Shown here piece after piece: positions 12,029-21,334 of a stretch of 64,000 nucleotides of DNA (positions are counted from its first letter, which is position 1; every line of letters starts with the position of its first letter). The DNA is from Janthinobacterium sp. PAMC25594 (GTDB lineage: Bacteria > Pseudomonadota > Gammaproteobacteria > Burkholderiales > Burkholderiaceae_D), in assembly GCF_019443505.1 (NCBI RefSeq), contig NZ_CP080377.1:4154001-4218000 (forward strand), given 5' to 3'. The notes under the pieces are model-generated. The model did not search any database. It was given only the letters and a program-made list of their open reading frames with translations, and was not told where the DNA came from. Position numbers and translations under genes: made by a program.

Positions 12029-14080
12029 ATGTCGCAGTGCATTTTGACGTCGTGCATCCTGAAAATCGCGCTCGACACGCCCCTGAACGCCCTGTTCGAT
12101 TACCGCTGGAACGCGGCGGCCGATGCCGGCGCGGACGTACCTCTGCCGCAAGTGGGGCAACTGGCGCTGGTGCCGTTCGGCCGGCGCGAAGTGATGGGGC
12201 TGATCGTCGGCGTGTCCGACAGCACGGACGTGCCCGCCGCAAAATTGAAGGATGTGCTGGCCGTGCGCAGCCAGCTGGCGCCCCTGTCGGAACAGTGGCT
12301 GGCGCTGGCCGCCTTTGCCGCCGATTACTACCAGCGTCCGCTGGGCGAGGTGGCGCTGCCGGGCTTGCCGAAGAACTTGCGCGTGCTCACCACCGTGGCG
12401 CTCGACCGCGCCATCAAGAAGCTGGCCAAGCTGGCCGATGCGCACGACGGCACGCCGCTGAACATGCCGGCGCTCAACCCGGCTCAGCAAGAGGCGGCGG
12501 ACGCCATCGGCGGCGCCTTGGGTTTCAAGCCAACCCTGCTGTACGGCGTGACGGGCAGCGGCAAGACGGAAGTGTATCTGCAAGCCTGCGCCCAGGTGCT
12601 GGCGCGCGAGGACGATGCGCAAATCCTGATTTTGGTGCCGGAAATTAACCTCACGCCCCAGCTGGAAGGCAATATCCGCGCGCGCTTTCCCGGCGTCATG
12701 CTGGCCACCCTGCACAGCAGCCTGTCCGAAGGCGAGCGCATGCTGCACTGGCTGGCGGCCCACCAGGGCCAGGCGCGCATCGTGCTCGGCACGCGGCTGG
12801 CCATCCTGGCATCCTTGCCGAAACTCAAACTGATCGTCATCGACGAGGAACACGATCCTTCCTACAAGCAGCAGGAAGGCTTGCGCTATTCCGCGCGCGA
12901 CCTGGCCGTGTGGCGCGCCTGGCAATTGCAGATTCCCATCGTGCTGGGCTCGGCCACGCCCTCGCTGGAAAGCTGGCACCACGCGCAGACGGGGCGCTAC
13001 CGCAAGCTGGAATTGCGCGAACGGGCGGTGAAAAATGCCGTATTGCCGCGCGTCAAGATCCTCGACATGGAGCGCGACAAGCCGAAAGACGGCCTGACCT
13101 CGCACCTGATCGCCGCCTTGAAACTGCGCATGGAACGGGGCGAGCAGTCGCTGCTGTTTTTGAACCGGCGCGGCTATTCGCCCGTGATCTGCTGCGAATC
13201 GTGCGGCTGGATCAGCAATTGCACGCGCTGCACCTCGTTCATGGTGCTGCACAAGCCCGAGCACCGCTTGCGCTGCCACCATTGCAGCCTGGAATTGCGC
13301 ATTCCCCGCCATTGCCCCACCTGCGGCAACGTTGATTTGCAGCCGCTGGGACGCGGCACGCAGCGCGTGGAAGAGGGCTTGCAGCAATTGTTTCCAGAGG
13401 CGCGCATCTTGCGCATCGACGCCGATTCCACGCGCAAGAAGGGCAGCGCGCAGGAAGCGTTCGACACCGTGCACCGGGGCGAAGTGGACATTTTGATCGG
13501 CACGCAGATGGTGGCCAAGGGCCACGATTTCAAAAAGCTGACGTTAGTGGGCATTTTGAATCCGGACACGGCCTTGTTTTCGCAGGATTACCGCGCCAGC
13601 GAACGGCTGTTCGCGCAGCTGATGCAGGTGGCGGGCCGGGCCGGGCGGGCCGCGCAGACGGAAGGGGGCAGCGTTTCCGAGGTGCTGATCCAGACGCGCT
13701 ATGCGCGCCATCCGCTGTACGACGCCGTCGTCCACCACGATTACGACCATTTCGCCACGACCTTGCTGGAAGAGCGGGCGCAGGCGGCGCTGCCGCCGTA
13801 TCTGTTCCAGGCCCTGCTGCGCGCCGAGGCGCCCGAGCTGGCGACCGCCATCGAGTTCTTGCAGGCGGCCAAGGAATGCATGGCACACCCGCAGGTGACC
13901 ATCAACGACCCGATTCCCATGAGCATGACGCGCGTCTACAACGTGGACCGCGCCCAGCTGCTGCTGGAATCGCCCTCGCGGCCGGCCCTGCAGGCGTTTT
14001 TAAAAGAATGGTTAAGCGAGCTGCGCGCCATGAAGTCGCGCGTGAAATGGTCGCTGGAAGTGGATCCGCTGGATATCTGA
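12029..14080 (+). CDS. priA: Primosomal replication-restart helicase PriA
   Basis: The protein has 683 residues. PriA recognises stalled or repaired forks and reloads the replicative helicase. The N-terminal DNA-binding domain starts at ILKIALDTPLNALFDYRW. Walker A GVTGSGKT is at about 173-180 and DEEH at 272-275. The zinc-binding Cys cluster reads CCESCGWISNCTRC, then CHHC, then CPTCG, in the right order between the two helicase lobes. The C-terminal helicase half includes QVAGRAGRA. Length is normal. It ends exactly where the convergent argP stop begins (14080/14081). The gene lies next to the putative origin. Confidence 0.97.
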   Translation: MSQCILTSCILKIALDTPLNALFDYRWNAAADAGADVPLPQVGQLALVPFGRREVMGLIVGVSDSTDVPAAKLKDVLAVRSQLAPLSEQWLALAAFAADYYQRPLGEVALPGLPKNLRVLTTVALDRAIKKLAKLADAHDGTPLNMPALNPAQQEAADAIGGALGFKPTLLYGVTGSGKTEVYLQACAQVLAREDDAQILILVPEINLTPQLEGNIRARFPGVMLATLHSSLSEGERMLHWLAAHQGQARIVLGTRLAILASLPKLKLIVIDEEHDPSYKQQEGLRYSARDLAVWRAWQLQIPIVLGSATPSLESWHHAQTGRYRKLELRERAVKNAVLPRVKILDMERDKPKDGLTSHLIAALKLRMERGEQSLLFLNRRGYSPVICCESCGWISNCTRCTSFMVLHKPEHRLRCHHCSLELRIPRHCPTCGNVDLQPLGRGTQRVEEGLQQLFPEARILRIDADSTRKKGSAQEAFDTVHRGEVDILIGTQMVAKGHDFKKLTLVGILNPDTALFSQDYRASERLFAQLMQVAGRAGRAAQTEGGSVSEVLIQTRYARHPLYDAVVHHDYDHFATTLLEERAQAALPPYLFQALLRAEAPELATAIEFLQAAKECMAHPQVTINDPIPMSMTRVYNVDRAQLLLESPSRPALQAFLKEWLSELRAMKSRVKWSLEVDPLDI

Positions 14081-14971
14081 TTAGTTCAGGTAATCGCGCG
14101 CCGACTTGACGATCTGCTCGGACAACAGCTTGGTAAACGGCGTGTCCAGGGTCCACGCATGCCAGCTCAGCGGTACATCCAGGGTGCTGCCCGGCAGCAG
14201 ATCCACGAGGCGGTCCGTCGCCAGCGCTGGCGCGGCCAGGCGCTGCGGCATCAGGCCGTAGGCCAGGCCATCCTGGACGCAGCCGCGGCGCGCCGTTTCC
14301 ACGGGTAAAGTGTGGTGCGGAAACGGTTCACGCATATTGAGTTGTTCAGCAAGAAAACGCGCCAGCAAGCCGTGCTGGCCCACGACGGCGGGCGCCAGTT
14401 GCACCGCCTCGGCAATAAAACCATCGCCGAACCAGTGGCCCGCAAACACGGGCGTGGCCACGCAGACATAGCGCAAGGTGCCCAGCGGCGTGACGCTGGT
14501 GGCGGCCGCCGCGTCGATCGCCGTGCCCGATTCTGCCGCCACGCAGCCGAACACGGAGCCGTCGCGCACCATCTGCAAGGCGCTGTCGCTGTCGGCCAGG
14601 CGCACGTCGAGCTGGCAGCGCGGCGGCGCCAGCAGGGCTGATAAAGTGTCGGGGAACCAGGTGGCCAGGCTGTCGGCATCGATGGCGATGGCGATTTCCG
14701 GCATGCTGACGCTGTTGCCCAGGTCGATGTCGAGCGACGCTTCCATCAGCTTGACGTTGCGGTGATGCACGATCAATCGCTGGCCCAGGCCCGTCGGCAC
14801 GGCCGGCTGGCCACGGATGATCAGCAGGCGCCCGCTGGCATCTTCCAGCGCCTTGATGCGCTGCGAGACGGCCGACTGGGTGATGCCCAGCGCCAGGGCG
14901 GCCTTGTCGAAACTGCCATGGCTGGCCACGGCGTCCAGCACGGCCAGCGCGCGATAATCGAGTGATCCCAT
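14081..14971 (-). CDS. argP: LysR-type transcriptional regulator ArgP/IciA
   Basis: The protein has 296 residues. The N-terminal winged helix-turn-helix reads LDYRALAVLDAVASHGSF, then ITQSAVSQRIKALED, which is the ArgP pattern and not that of general LysR proteins. The rest is the substrate-binding-like effector domain. In E. coli ArgP senses Arg/Lys and activates argO, and was also described as IciA, an inhibitor binding the oriC 13-mers. No argO/lysE exporter is next to it here; its divergent neighbour is a flavoprotein disulfide reductase. A 15-bp palindrome in the shared promoter gap could be its autoregulatory site. Confidence 0.87.
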   Translation of the reverse strand: MGSLDYRALAVLDAVASHGSFDKAALALGITQSAVSQRIKALEDASGRLLIIRGQPAVPTGLGQRLIVHHRNVKLMEASLDIDLGNSVSMPEIAIAIDADSLATWFPDTLSALLAPPRCQLDVRLADSDSALQMVRDGSVFGCVAAESGTAIDAAAATSVTPLGTLRYVCVATPVFAGHWFGDGFIAEAVQLAPAVVGQHGLLARFLAEQLNMREPFPHHTLPVETARRGCVQDGLAYGLMPQRLAAPALATDRLVDLLPGSTLDVPLSWHAWTLDTPFTKLLSEQIVKSARDYLN

Positions 14972-14998
14972 TAGCTCAGCTTATAAATTTTGAAAATG

Positions 14999-15013
14999 AT
15001 TAGTTATACTAAT
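14999..15013. promoter_or_regulatory. LysR-type palindrome between argP and the divergent reductase gene
   Basis: ATTAGTTATACTAAT has 5-bp perfect arms (ATTAG/CTAAT) and fits the T-N11-A form of LysR operators. It is 28 bp upstream of the argP start and contains TATACT (15005-15010), a possible -10 element for the rightward gene. The assignment to ArgP is inference from position. Confidence 0.45.
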
Positions 15014-15100
15014 ACATATATTGCTGCAAAGTAAAACCTTATTTTCGGCAAACGGGTAGTATCGAATGCTGTGAGCAACCTCAGTGGGATGGACAGCACG

Positions 15101-16549
15101 ATGAAAACGATACAAGTGGACGTGGCCGTGATCGGTAGCGGCACGGCCGGCATGACGGCGCACAAGGCGGCGCGCATGCAGGGCAAGCGCGTGCTGATGA
15201 TCGAAAGCGGGCCGTACGGCACGACCTGCGCGCGCGTGGGCTGCATGCCCAGCAAGCTCTTGATCGCGGCGGCCGAGGCGGCCCATGCGGTGGCCGCCGC
15301 GCCCGCTTTTGGCGTGCACCCAGGCCCCGTGCGCATCGACGGCCAGCAAGTGATGGCCCGGGTGCGCAGCGAGCGCGACCGCTTTGTCGGCTTCGTCCTC
15401 GACGGCGTCAACGCCATTGCCGACGAAGAAAAGCTGCGCGGCCATGCGCGTTTTATTTCCCCCGGCACATTGCAGGTCGATGAACACACGCTTGTCGAAG
15501 CGGCCAGCGTGGTCATCGCCACCGGTTCCACGTCCATCGTGCCGCCCGAGTGGCAAGCTGCCGGCGACCGGGTCATCACCAGCGACGCCGTGTTCGAGTG
15601 GACGGACTTGCCGCGCTCGGTCGCCGTGGTCGGCGGCGGCGTCATCGGCCTGGAGCTGGGCCAGGCGTTGGCGCGGCTGGGCGTGCGCGTGACCCTGTTT
15701 GCGCGCGGCAATAAGGTCGCGCAGCTGACGGACCCGCTGGTGCTGCGGGAGGCGGGCGCCGTGCTGGCGCGCGAACTTGACATCCGCTTCCAGACCACGG
15801 TGGCGCATGTGGAAAAAACGCCGGATGGCAGCGGCATCGTGCTCACCAGCCGCGATGGCGATGGTCAGGAAAAAACCGAGCAGTTCGAGTATGTGCTGGC
15901 CGCCATCGGCCGCCGTCCGAACGTGGACAAGATCGGCCTGGAGACGGCGCAAATCGAGCTCGACCGCCACGGCATTCCCCTGCATGACCCGCACACCATG
16001 CAGTGCGGCAAGAGCGCCATCTTCATCGCCGGGGATGCCGACAACGCCTTGCCGCTGCTGCCCGAAGCGGCCGACGAGGGCCGCATCGCGGGCGACAACG
16101 CGGCGCGTTTTCCTGACGTCAAGCCTGGCTTGCGCCGCACGCCGCTGGCGATCGCCTTCACGGAACCGCAGATTGCCACCGTGGGCGCCACCTACCAGCA
16201 ACTGTGCGTGAGTCACGCGGGCCGCTTCGCCGTCGGTGCCGTGTCGTTCGGCAACCAAGGGCGCAGCCGCGTGATGCTGCAAAACCAGGGCTTGCTGCGC
16301 GTGTATGCGGAGTTCGGCAGCAAGCGCTTTCTCGGCGCCGAGCTGATCGGCCCACGGGCGGAACACCTGGGGCACTTGCTGGCCTGGGCGTGCCAGGCGC
16401 AGCTGACGGTGCCCGCCATGCTCGACATGCCGTTCTACCACCCCGTCATCGAGGAAGGCGTGCGCACGGCCTTGCGCGAGCTGGCGCTGCACCTGGAAAA
16501 AGACCCGGAACACGCAGCGGGCTGCGCCGATTGCTCGCCTGGCGTCTGA
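15101..16549 (+). CDS. Dihydrolipoyl dehydrogenase-like FAD/NAD(P) disulfide reductase
   Basis: The protein has 482 residues from ATG 15101. FAD-binding GSGTAG is at 12-17, the redox-active pair C43/C48 lies in CARVGCMPSK, and a second dinucleotide fold has VVGGGVIGLELG. IAGDA marks the second FAD contact. The dimer interface has HPVIEE where classic lipoamide dehydrogenases have HPTLSE; the catalytic His is kept. The gene is not next to 2-oxoacid dehydrogenase genes, so it is an orphan member and its natural disulfide substrate is unknown. The start is uncertain: GTG 15071 and ATG 15089 are in frame, but the conserved domain begins at MKTIQVDVAVIG. The tail ends CADCSPGV, an unusual C-terminal Cys pair. 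Confidence 0.85.
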   Translation: MKTIQVDVAVIGSGTAGMTAHKAARMQGKRVLMIESGPYGTTCARVGCMPSKLLIAAAEAAHAVAAAPAFGVHPGPVRIDGQQVMARVRSERDRFVGFVLDGVNAIADEEKLRGHARFISPGTLQVDEHTLVEAASVVIATGSTSIVPPEWQAAGDRVITSDAVFEWTDLPRSVAVVGGGVIGLELGQALARLGVRVTLFARGNKVAQLTDPLVLREAGAVLARELDIRFQTTVAHVEKTPDGSGIVLTSRDGDGQEKTEQFEYVLAAIGRRPNVDKIGLETAQIELDRHGIPLHDPHTMQCGKSAIFIAGDADNALPLLPEAADEGRIAGDNAARFPDVKPGLRRTPLAIAFTEPQIATVGATYQQLCVSHAGRFAVGAVSFGNQGRSRVMLQNQGLLRVYAEFGSKRFLGAELIGPRAEHLGHLLAWACQAQLTVPAMLDMPFYHPVIEEGVRTALRELALHLEKDPEHAAGCADCSPGV

Positions 16550-16713
16550 TGAAATTTTGATATTTACACAATTTTGTAGACAAGCGCACATGATTGCGCG
16601 ATCATCGCTGCCACATTGAAATATTGATTAAAAGCAAAAAACATTTCAATTGGTACTCGCCGCTGATGCCAGGATGGTAAAAACAAGCGGGTGAAGGCGA
16701 TGATGGAGACGAT

Positions 16714-17835
16714 GTGAAAATTCGGCGCATTTACGCGGGAGAACTCGCCCTGGGCGTGGCCCTGCCCTGGGACGTGCATGGCGAGACGGGCAGTTTGCTG
16801 GCCAGGTTGGGGCATGTCATCAGCAGCGAGAACCAGATCGCATTGCTGCTGGCGCGCGGCGTCATCGCCGATACCAGCGCCGACGTGCCGCGCACGGCCA
16901 CGGAGGCACCGTCGGCCCTGCGCATGCTGAACCTCGTCACGGCTGGCCTGGCCCGCGTCTTGCCGGCCATTGCCGCCGGACAGGCGGGCAGCCACGCATC
17001 GCTGGCGCCGCTGGCGCAGCTGGTGGAAGAGGCGGTGGCACTGGACGCCGACGTGGCGCTGGCCTGCATCCTGCACAATCAGGGCGCGGGCGACTTTGCC
17101 GTGCGCCACAGCGTCGACACGGCCGTCATCACGGCCCTGCTGGCGCGTGCCCTGAAACTCGATGACGATGTCATCCGCAGCGTGCTACTGGCCGCGCTGA
17201 GCATGAATGTGGGCATGCTGGAACGCCACGCGGATTTCCAGCACAAGGCGGGCCCGCTGGACGCGCAGGAACGCGCTTATTTGCGCGCCCATCCGCAAGC
17301 GGGTGTCGACTTGTTGCGCGCGGCCGGCGTCATGGACGCCGTCTGGCTGCAAGCCGTGCTGCAGCACCATGAAAATATCGATGGCAGCGGCTATCCGCTG
17401 GGCACGCAAGGCGAGGCGATCGGCATCGGCGCGCGCCTGATCATGCTGGCCGACCGCTATTGCGCGCGCGTGTCAAGGCGCAGCTACCGCCAGCCCCTGC
17501 TGCCGAACGTGGCCCTGCGCGAAATGCTGATGGCCGACAAGGCCACGCTGGATGCGCCGCTGGCCTCGCTGCTGGTGCGCGAGCTGGGCATCTACCCGGT
17601 CGGCACCTTCGTCAAATTACTCAATGGCGAAATCGGCGTCGTCACGCGCAAGGGTTTGAATGCCACCACGCCCCACGTGCAGTCGCTGATCGGCCCGCGC
17701 GGCGCGCGCCTCGACGTACCCTTGCGGCGCGACACGCGCGTGGACTTGCACGCCATTCGCGAAGTGCTCAGCGCGGAGCAGGCGGGCTTGCAGTTTCGCC
17801 CCGACCAGCTGTGGGGCCGCAGCGCACGAATTTAA
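16714..17835 (+). CDS. HD-GYP domain protein with degenerate metal site
   Basis: The protein has 373 residues, starting at GTG with GGAG 5 bases upstream. Residues about 125-310 align with HD-GYP, the c-di-GMP phosphodiesterase domain. The GYP part is intact: HHENIDGSGYP at 218-228. The HD signature is not: the position normally HDIGK reads MNVGM, with M164 and N165 in place of His-Asp. The first conserved His is kept in RHSVDTA. Loss of the HD pair suggests weak or no hydrolysis, leaving a binding or scaffold role; this is inference. The N-terminal 120 residues are not recognised, and the C-terminal 60 residues are a small beta-rich tail common in HD-GYP proteins. Confidence 0.82.
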   Translation: MKIRRIYAGELALGVALPWDVHGETGSLLARLGHVISSENQIALLLARGVIADTSADVPRTATEAPSALRMLNLVTAGLARVLPAIAAGQAGSHASLAPLAQLVEEAVALDADVALACILHNQGAGDFAVRHSVDTAVITALLARALKLDDDVIRSVLLAALSMNVGMLERHADFQHKAGPLDAQERAYLRAHPQAGVDLLRAAGVMDAVWLQAVLQHHENIDGSGYPLGTQGEAIGIGARLIMLADRYCARVSRRSYRQPLLPNVALREMLMADKATLDAPLASLLVRELGIYPVGTFVKLLNGEIGVVTRKGLNATTPHVQSLIGPRGARLDVPLRRDTRVDLHAIREVLSAEQAGLQFRPDQLWGRSARI

Positions 17836-17836
17836 T

Positions 17837-18322
17837 CTAGTTCAGCAAGCCCGCATCCAGCCGTCCTTCGAGCGCCAGTTCGCGCATGATGCGCACCGTG
17901 TCGATGTCGGATTCCTTGTAGGCGGAGCGGCGGAAGTCGTCGTACAGGGCGTTGGCCGCATCGGTGGCCGCGTCGTGGCCGTCGTCGTACTGGAAGCGCA
18001 CCCACAGGCTCGCCTCATCGGGCATCTCGATGGTCATCACCAGCGAGGAGGCGCTGATATCCTGTTGCGCCGGCACTTCGTAGCGCACTTGCAGTTGCGG
18101 CACCAGCACCACCTTGTCGTTGATGACCAGCTCGCCATAGCGCAGGCTGCGCGCGAAGCCGGCATCGCAGCGCTCGCTGATCCGGCACTCGTCCAGGTGC
18201 GGCACGAACAGCCTGGGCGATTCGGCGCGCAAGACCAGGCCGCGCCAGACTTGTTCCAGGCTCAAGGTGTCGATCAGCGGGTTCAGCGGATCGTTGATTT
18301 CAATCAGGTGTTCAAATTTCAT
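17837..18322 (-). CDS. AtaL-like (DUF1857) SRPBCC-fold protein
   Basis: The protein has 161 residues, starting MKFEHLIEINDPLNPLIDTL and ending EGRLDAGLLN. Pattern and length fit the DUF1857/AtaL-like family, a small START/SRPBCC-type ligand-binding fold of unknown role. ATG 18322 is chosen because the family begins with MKFEHL; an upstream extension in frame to 18547 is not protein-like. It stands alone, is convergent with the HD-GYP gene (1 bp between stops), and is divergent from rep. Confidence 0.78.
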   Translation of the reverse strand: MKFEHLIEINDPLNPLIDTLSLEQVWRGLVLRAESPRLFVPHLDECRISERCDAGFARSLRYGELVINDKVVLVPQLQVRYEVPAQQDISASSLVMTIEMPDEASLWVRFQYDDGHDAATDAANALYDDFRRSAYKESDIDTVRIMRELALEGRLDAGLLN

Positions 18323-18531
18323 GGGACTGTCATTCGGTAAGTGGGCGCGCACGGGCGATACAGGCGGAATGGTACTCCAGGCTTGGCATCGCCGCACGCA
18401 TGGCATGGTCAAAAATGGCGCCAGATGGCGATATATCAATGCCATTGCCCGTTTTTCGGGCATGCGCCATCGTGCAAATGGCGGGCGCGACGCTGTTACA
18501 ATGGGCTGCTGTTCCCTGCGGAAATACCCTG

Positions 18532-20592
18532 ATGTCCAAAGCACCACAGTTCGGTCTGAATGCGCCCCAAAGCGAAGCGGTTACCTACCTCGACGGCCCT
18601 TGCCTGGTGCTGGCGGGCGCCGGTTCGGGCAAGACGCGCGTGATCACGCAAAAGATCGCCCACCTGATCGAAGACCGGGGCTATGACCCGCGCACCATCG
18701 CCGCGCTGACCTTCACCAACAAGGCGGCGCTGGAAATGCAGGAACGCATCGCCAAACTCTTGAAGCAACCGCGCCAGGCCAAGCAGTTGACGGTGTCGAC
18801 CTTCCACTCGCTGGGCGTGAAAATCCTGCGCCAGGAAGCCAATGGCGTAGGACTGAAGGACCGCTTTTCCATCATGGACAGCGACGACTGTTTTTCCCTC
18901 GTGCAAGACCTTGCCATTACCACCGATAAACAGGTGATACGCGGTATCCAGGGCGCCATGTCCTTGTGGAAAAACGGCCTGATCGACCCGGACATGGCGC
19001 TGGCGCAAGCCAAGGACGAGGACGAAGCGAACGCGGCGCGTATTTATCGCAGCTACGTGGCCACCCTGTCCGCCTACCAGGCCGTCGATTTCGACGACTT
19101 GATCCGCCTGCCGGTGGAACTGTTCCGCAACAATGGTCCCGTGCGCGACAAGTGGCAGCGCCGCCTGCGCTACCTGCTCGTCGACGAATACCAGGATACG
19201 AATACCTGCCAGTACGAACTGGTGAAACTGATGGTGACGGGCATCGGCAAGAAGCCGATGTTTACGGCCGTGGGCGACGACGACCAGGCGATCTATGCCT
19301 GGCGCGGCGCCACCGTGGAAAACCTGAAGACGCTGGAAACGGATTTCCCCGACTTACGGGTCATCAAACTGGAGCAGAATTACCGCTCCACCATGCGCGT
19401 GCTGAACGCGGCCAATGCCGTCATCGGCAACAACCCGAAACTGTTTGAAAAGTCGCTGTGGTCGGAACATGGCCTGGGCGAGCCGATCAAGGTGCTGGGC
19501 ATGCAGACGGACGAGCAGGAGGCGGAGCAGGTCGCCATCATGATCTCGGCCGACCATTTTGAACGCAAGAACAAGTTTTCCGATTATGCGATTTTGTACC
19601 GGGGCAACCACCAGGCGCGCATCATCGAGCAGTGTTTGCGCAAGGAACGCATTCCGTACACGATTTCGGGTGGTCAGAGCTTCTTCGACAAGGCCGAGAT
19701 CAAGGACATCATCAGCTACCTGCGCTTGCTGGCGAACGAAGACGACGACCCGGCCTTCATTCGTGCCGTGACGACGCCGCGCCGCGGCGTGGGGCAGTCA
19801 ACTTTGGAAGTGCTGGGCGCGTTTTCGGGGCAGTGGCAGTGTTCGCTGTTCCAGGCCGTCTTTAAAGGCGGCATCGAGGCCAAGCTGACGGACCGCCAAC
19901 TGGGGCCGCTGCGCGATTTCTGCAACTTCATCAACGATCTCGAATCGCGCGCCAGCCGTCCCGGCGCGGCAGGCAGCGGCGACAACGCGGCCGAAGTGCT
20001 GGACGACATGATGAAGGAAATCCACTACGAATCGTATCTGTACGATGCCTTCGAGGAACGGCAAGCGCAAAGCAAGTGGCAGAACGTGCTGGAATTCGTC
20101 AACTGGCTGAAGGAACGGGGCAGGGGCGGCAAGGACCGCGACGGCGAAGAAAAGAACGTGCTGGAACTGACGCAGATGGTGGCCCTGATGACCATGCTCG
20201 AAGGCAAGGACGAGGAGCAGGACGCCGTGCGCATGTCCACCCTGCACGCGTCAAAGGGTCTGGAATTTCCGCACGTGTTTCTGGTGGGCGTGGAAGAGGG
20301 GATCTTGCCGCACAAGGGCGACCCTGACGCGCCCGCCGAAACCATCGCCGCGCGCATCCAGGAAGAGCGCCGCCTGATGTATGTGGGCATCACGCGCGCC
20401 CAGCGCACCTTGCACGTCACCTGGTGCAAGAAGCGCAAGCGGGCGGGCGAGCAAGTTCATTGTGACCCGTCGCGTTTCATCAAGGAAATGCAACTCGATG
20501 TGGGCGACGCCGTGCCGACCGAGTCGGAAATCATTTCGCCCAAGGAACGGCTGGCGCGCATGAAGGCCTTGCTGGCCACGCCGAAAGTTTAA
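18532..20592 (+). CDS. rep: ATP-dependent DNA helicase Rep
   Basis: The protein has 686 residues, UvrD/Rep family superfamily 1A. Motif I AGAGSGKT is at 28-35, followed by TFTNKAA (motif Ia), then VDEYQDTN (motif II), GDDDQAIYAWRGA (motif III), and the late motifs STLHASKGLEFPHVF and RLMYVGITRAQ. The start LNAPQSEAVTYLDGPCLVLAG and the overall length favour Rep over UvrD. Rep removes proteins ahead of the fork. ATG 18532 is used; an in-frame extension to 18400 lacks similarity. A -10-like TACAAT is at 18497-18502. Confidence 0.94.
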   Translation: MSKAPQFGLNAPQSEAVTYLDGPCLVLAGAGSGKTRVITQKIAHLIEDRGYDPRTIAALTFTNKAALEMQERIAKLLKQPRQAKQLTVSTFHSLGVKILRQEANGVGLKDRFSIMDSDDCFSLVQDLAITTDKQVIRGIQGAMSLWKNGLIDPDMALAQAKDEDEANAARIYRSYVATLSAYQAVDFDDLIRLPVELFRNNGPVRDKWQRRLRYLLVDEYQDTNTCQYELVKLMVTGIGKKPMFTAVGDDDQAIYAWRGATVENLKTLETDFPDLRVIKLEQNYRSTMRVLNAANAVIGNNPKLFEKSLWSEHGLGEPIKVLGMQTDEQEAEQVAIMISADHFERKNKFSDYAILYRGNHQARIIEQCLRKERIPYTISGGQSFFDKAEIKDIISYLRLLANEDDDPAFIRAVTTPRRGVGQSTLEVLGAFSGQWQCSLFQAVFKGGIEAKLTDRQLGPLRDFCNFINDLESRASRPGAAGSGDNAAEVLDDMMKEIHYESYLYDAFEERQAQSKWQNVLEFVNWLKERGRGGKDRDGEEKNVLELTQMVALMTMLEGKDEEQDAVRMSTLHASKGLEFPHVFLVGVEEGILPHKGDPDAPAETIAARIQEERRLMYVGITRAQRTLHVTWCKKRKRAGEQVHCDPSRFIKEMQLDVGDAVPTESEIISPKERLARMKALLATPKV

Positions 20593-20603
20593 TTAGAGAA
20601 CGT

Positions 20604-20960
20604 TCAGGCTTCCACGGCGCCGTCCGGCGTGGTTTTGGGCACGATGGTCAGCTGCATGCCCAGCGCATCGAGCATCTTCAAAATGGTTTCGAAGCGCGGC
20701 TTGCTGCCTTCGCGCAAGGCTTTATACGCGCCTTCGCGCGTGATGTCGGCCCTGGCCGCCACCTTGCCCATGCCATAGGCGCGCACCACGTCGTTCATGG
20801 CGGACTGGAACAGCTCGGCGTTGCCGGTGGCGACGATTTCGCTCATGTAGGCGGCCACGGAGGCTTTGCTGGTCAGGTGTTGCGTTGGGTCAAATTTGCT
20901 CAGGCCTAATGCTTCCAGGTCGTCGAGGTCGAAGGTGTCATGGTCGATATGTTGGTTCAT
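20604..20960 (-). CDS. Type II addiction-module antidote protein (HI1420-type)
   Basis: The protein has 118 residues. It matches the antidote family that pairs with HigB/RelE-like killer proteins: DPTQHLTSKASVAAYMSEIVATGN, then a helix-turn-helix with KVAARADITREGAYKALREG. The HTH lets it repress its own promoter together with the toxin. It follows the toxin gene with a 4-bp ATGA overlap (20957-20960), so the order is toxin then antitoxin, as in the HI1419-HI1420 type. GGAG lies 9 bases before the start. It is convergent with rep, with 11 bp between the stops. Confidence 0.88.
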   Translation of the reverse strand: MNQHIDHDTFDLDDLEALGLSKFDPTQHLTSKASVAAYMSEIVATGNAELFQSAMNDVVRAYGMGKVAARADITREGAYKALREGSKPRFETILKMLDALGMQLTIVPKTTPDGAVEA

Positions 20961-21334
20961 TTTTTTCGTGCTCCTGTGGATGCCGCCGCCGCTTTCTTCA
21001 GGGCCGCTTGCCGGGCTTTCAAGTCCTTGAGTATCGCTTGCGCCTGCTTGATGTCGCGCCGCTGGCTCGATTTGTCGCCACCCAGCAGCAACAAGATCAG
21101 GGTGCCCCGATTGGTTTCGTGAAAATACACGCGCCAGCCCGGTCCCGTCTGTAAAAAGCGCAGTTCGCACACGCCTTCGCCCACTGGCCGCCAGTCGCCC
21201 TTTTTACCATGTTGCAAATGCTTGATGCGCGCATCGATGGCGGCGGCCGCCACGTCGTGCAGGGAGTCTTCCCAGCACCGGTATTCGGCCGTCTTGCGCG
21301 TGTCGATCAGGTCAGGCAAAGTGGATACGTCCAT
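20957..21334 (-). CDS. Type II toxin, RelE/ParE-like addiction-module killer protein
   Basis: The protein has 125 residues. The core TAEYRCWEDSL, then ARIKHLQHGKKGDWRPVGEGV, CELRF and GPGWRVYF is the addiction-module killer protein pattern (a RelE-fold mRNA interferase family). The tail after LLLGGDKSSQRRDIKQAQ is Lys/Ala rich and about 25 residues longer than usual. The start is doubtful: ATG 21334 overlaps a good -10 box (TACAAT on the minus strand, 21338-21333, with TTGACG 16 bases before it). If that promoter is used, translation must begin further in, for instance at TTG codon 6. No Shine-Dalgarno sequence is visible for either start. Confidence 0.86.
   Translation of the reverse strand: MDVSTLPDLIDTRKTAEYRCWEDSLHDVAAAAIDARIKHLQHGKKGDWRPVGEGVCELRFLQTGPGWRVYFHETNRGTLILLLLGGDKSSQRRDIKQAQAILKDLKARQAALKKAAAASTGARKK

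Noticed and set aside
18323..18531. Upstream extensions of the DUF1857 and rep frames
   Set aside because: Both families begin at the internal ATGs chosen; the gap more likely holds promoters.
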